Below, one piece after another: positions 5,594-6,342 of a stretch of 6,342 nt of DNA. Positions within the stretch are counted from its first letter, which is position 1. Each line of letters opens with the position of its first letter. The translations under genes and the position numbers were made by a program. Source of the DNA: Pseudomonadota bacterium (GTDB lineage: Bacteria > Pseudomonadota > Alphaproteobacteria > Sphingomonadales > Sphingomonadaceae); NCBI GenBank assembly GCA_023433445.1, contig JAEZCS010000205.1, forward strand, positions 1 through 6,342, written 5' to 3'. Below the pieces are notes generated by a model. That model had not been told where the DNA came from. It saw only the letters and a program-made list of their open reading frames with translations, and ran no database searches.

Positions 5594-6342
5594 ATGAAGA
5601 GAATTATCACCCTGACGATGAACCCGGCGATCGACATCGCCTATGAGACGGACCGGGTCTTTCACACCCGCAAGATGCGGACGCGGCAGGAACATTATGA
5701 TCCCGGCGGCGGCGGCATCAATGTAGCGCGGGTGATCGCGCGGCTGGGCGGGACGGCGCGGGCCTATTATCTGGCTGGTGGTGCGACGGGCTCCACGCTC
5801 GACGGGCTGCTGGACAAGCATGCGCTGGTTCGCTTCCGCATCCCGATCAAGGGCGACACGCGCATCAGCACGGCGCTCTATGAAAGGGAGACGGGCAAGG
5901 AATATCGCGTCGTGCCCATGGGCCCGGAGGTCGCCACCGAGGAATGGCAGGCGGCGCTCCATCATCTGGATGGGCCGCAGGCCGATTATCTGGTAGTGAG
6001 CGGTTCCTTGCCGCCGGGCGTCCCGGCGGATTTCTACTGCCGCGTCTGCCTGCTGGGGCAGCGGCACGGAATGCGCATTATACTCGACAGCTCGGGCGAG
6101 GCGCTGCGCATGGCGGTTCGCGGTGGTGGACTGTACCTTATCAAGCCCAGCATCGGGGAGTTGCGTCAGCTCACCGGCAAGGCGCTGACCGACGACAGCG
6201 CAATCGAGGAGGCGGCGCGGGAGATCGTAGACAGCGGCAAGGCGGAGCATGTCGCCGTGACGATGGGCCACGAGGGAGCGCTGCTGGCAAGCCGCGCAGG
6301 AACGTGGCGGCTGCCCGCGATTCCCGTCGAGGCGAAGAGCGC
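5594..6342 (+). CDS. pfkB: PfkB-family phosphofructokinase, N-terminal part (3' end outside window)
   Basis: The first 249 codons of a ribokinase/PfkB-family sugar kinase, most like 1-phosphofructokinase or 6-phosphofructokinase II, which phosphorylate fructose phosphates with ATP in the cytoplasm. Typical features are the start ITLTMNPAIDIAYETD with the substrate-binding Asp, the signature DPGGGGINVARVIARLGG at about residues 36-53, VSGSLPPGVP near 135-144 and LIKPSIGELRQLTG near 182-195. The catalytic GAGD motif should come just after the window edge, so activity cannot be confirmed from this part. ATG 5594 fits the family N-terminus. The purine-rich GGAGGGGAGGGG (5565-5576) lies 17 bases upstream, further than usual. 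It is divergent from the lipoprotein gene. A role with the upstream stress-type operon is inferred by analogy with the DosR regulon of mycobacteria. Confidence 0.93.
   Translation, partial: MKRIITLTMNPAIDIAYETDRVFHTRKMRTRQEHYDPGGGGINVARVIARLGGTARAYYLAGGATGSTLDGLLDKHALVRFRIPIKGDTRISTALYERETGKEYRVVPMGPEVATEEWQAALHHLDGPQADYLVVSGSLPPGVPADFYCRVCLLGQRHGMRIILDSSGEALRMAVRGGGLYLIKPSIGELRQLTGKALTDDSAIEEAAREIVDSGKAEHVAVTMGHEGALLASRAGTWRLPAIPVEAKS

Noticed and set aside
5555..6271. 238-codon open frame on the - strand
   Set aside because: Antisense to the clearly recognisable PfkB-family gene, which has no stop in the window.

Overview
The window looks like chromosomal DNA from a GC-rich alphaproteobacterium, most likely a sphingomonad (Sphingobium, Sphingomonas or Novosphingobium type). 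This is inferred from high GC, the FixL/FixJ pair and an intergenic CTAGAGCA...TGCTCTAG palindromic element of a kind I remember from alphaproteobacterial spacers. No rRNA, tRNA, CRISPR array or transposase gene is visible.

Region 1 (1-2067, + strand) is regulatory. It begins with the C-terminal kinase part of a FixL-like sensor, cut by the window edge. Its reading frame overlaps that of an intact FixJ-like response regulator. A second FixJ-like regulator follows but is broken. Its receiver starts in frame at 1401 and loses one base near 1446-1459. Its LuxR-type DNA-binding domain lies in a separate frame (1795-2067) with its own ribosome binding site.

Region 2 (about 2100-4896, + strand) is a tightly packed three-gene operon. 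It encodes an erythromycin-esterase-family protein, a dienelactone-hydrolase-family alpha/beta hydrolase and a phosphoribosyltransferase. Both junctions are 4-base ATGA stop/start overlaps. A TATAAT hexamer lies upstream, and the operon ends in a palindromic element whose first hairpin is followed by a T-rich tract.

Region 3 (4893-5593) holds that element and, on the - strand, a two-gene unit. The unit is a putative small lipoprotein followed by a 42-residue single-span membrane protein that is too short for usual ORF cut-offs. The convergent genes on either side of the element both take their TAG stop codon from its ends.

Region 4 (5594-6342, + strand) is the first 249 codons of a PfkB-family phosphofructokinase, divergent from the lipoprotein and cut before its expected catalytic GAGD motif.

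The most interesting theme is the gene set. A FixL/FixJ system of the oxygen- or redox-sensing type sits beside Ere-like, hydrolase, phosphoribosyltransferase and PfkB genes. This resembles the Mycobacterium tuberculosis DosR dormancy regulon, where pfkB (Rv2029c) adjoins Rv2030c, a phosphoribosyltransferase/erythromycin-esterase-like fusion, under a NarL/FixJ-family regulator. A hypoxia or stress-survival module is a reasonable inference but is not proven here.
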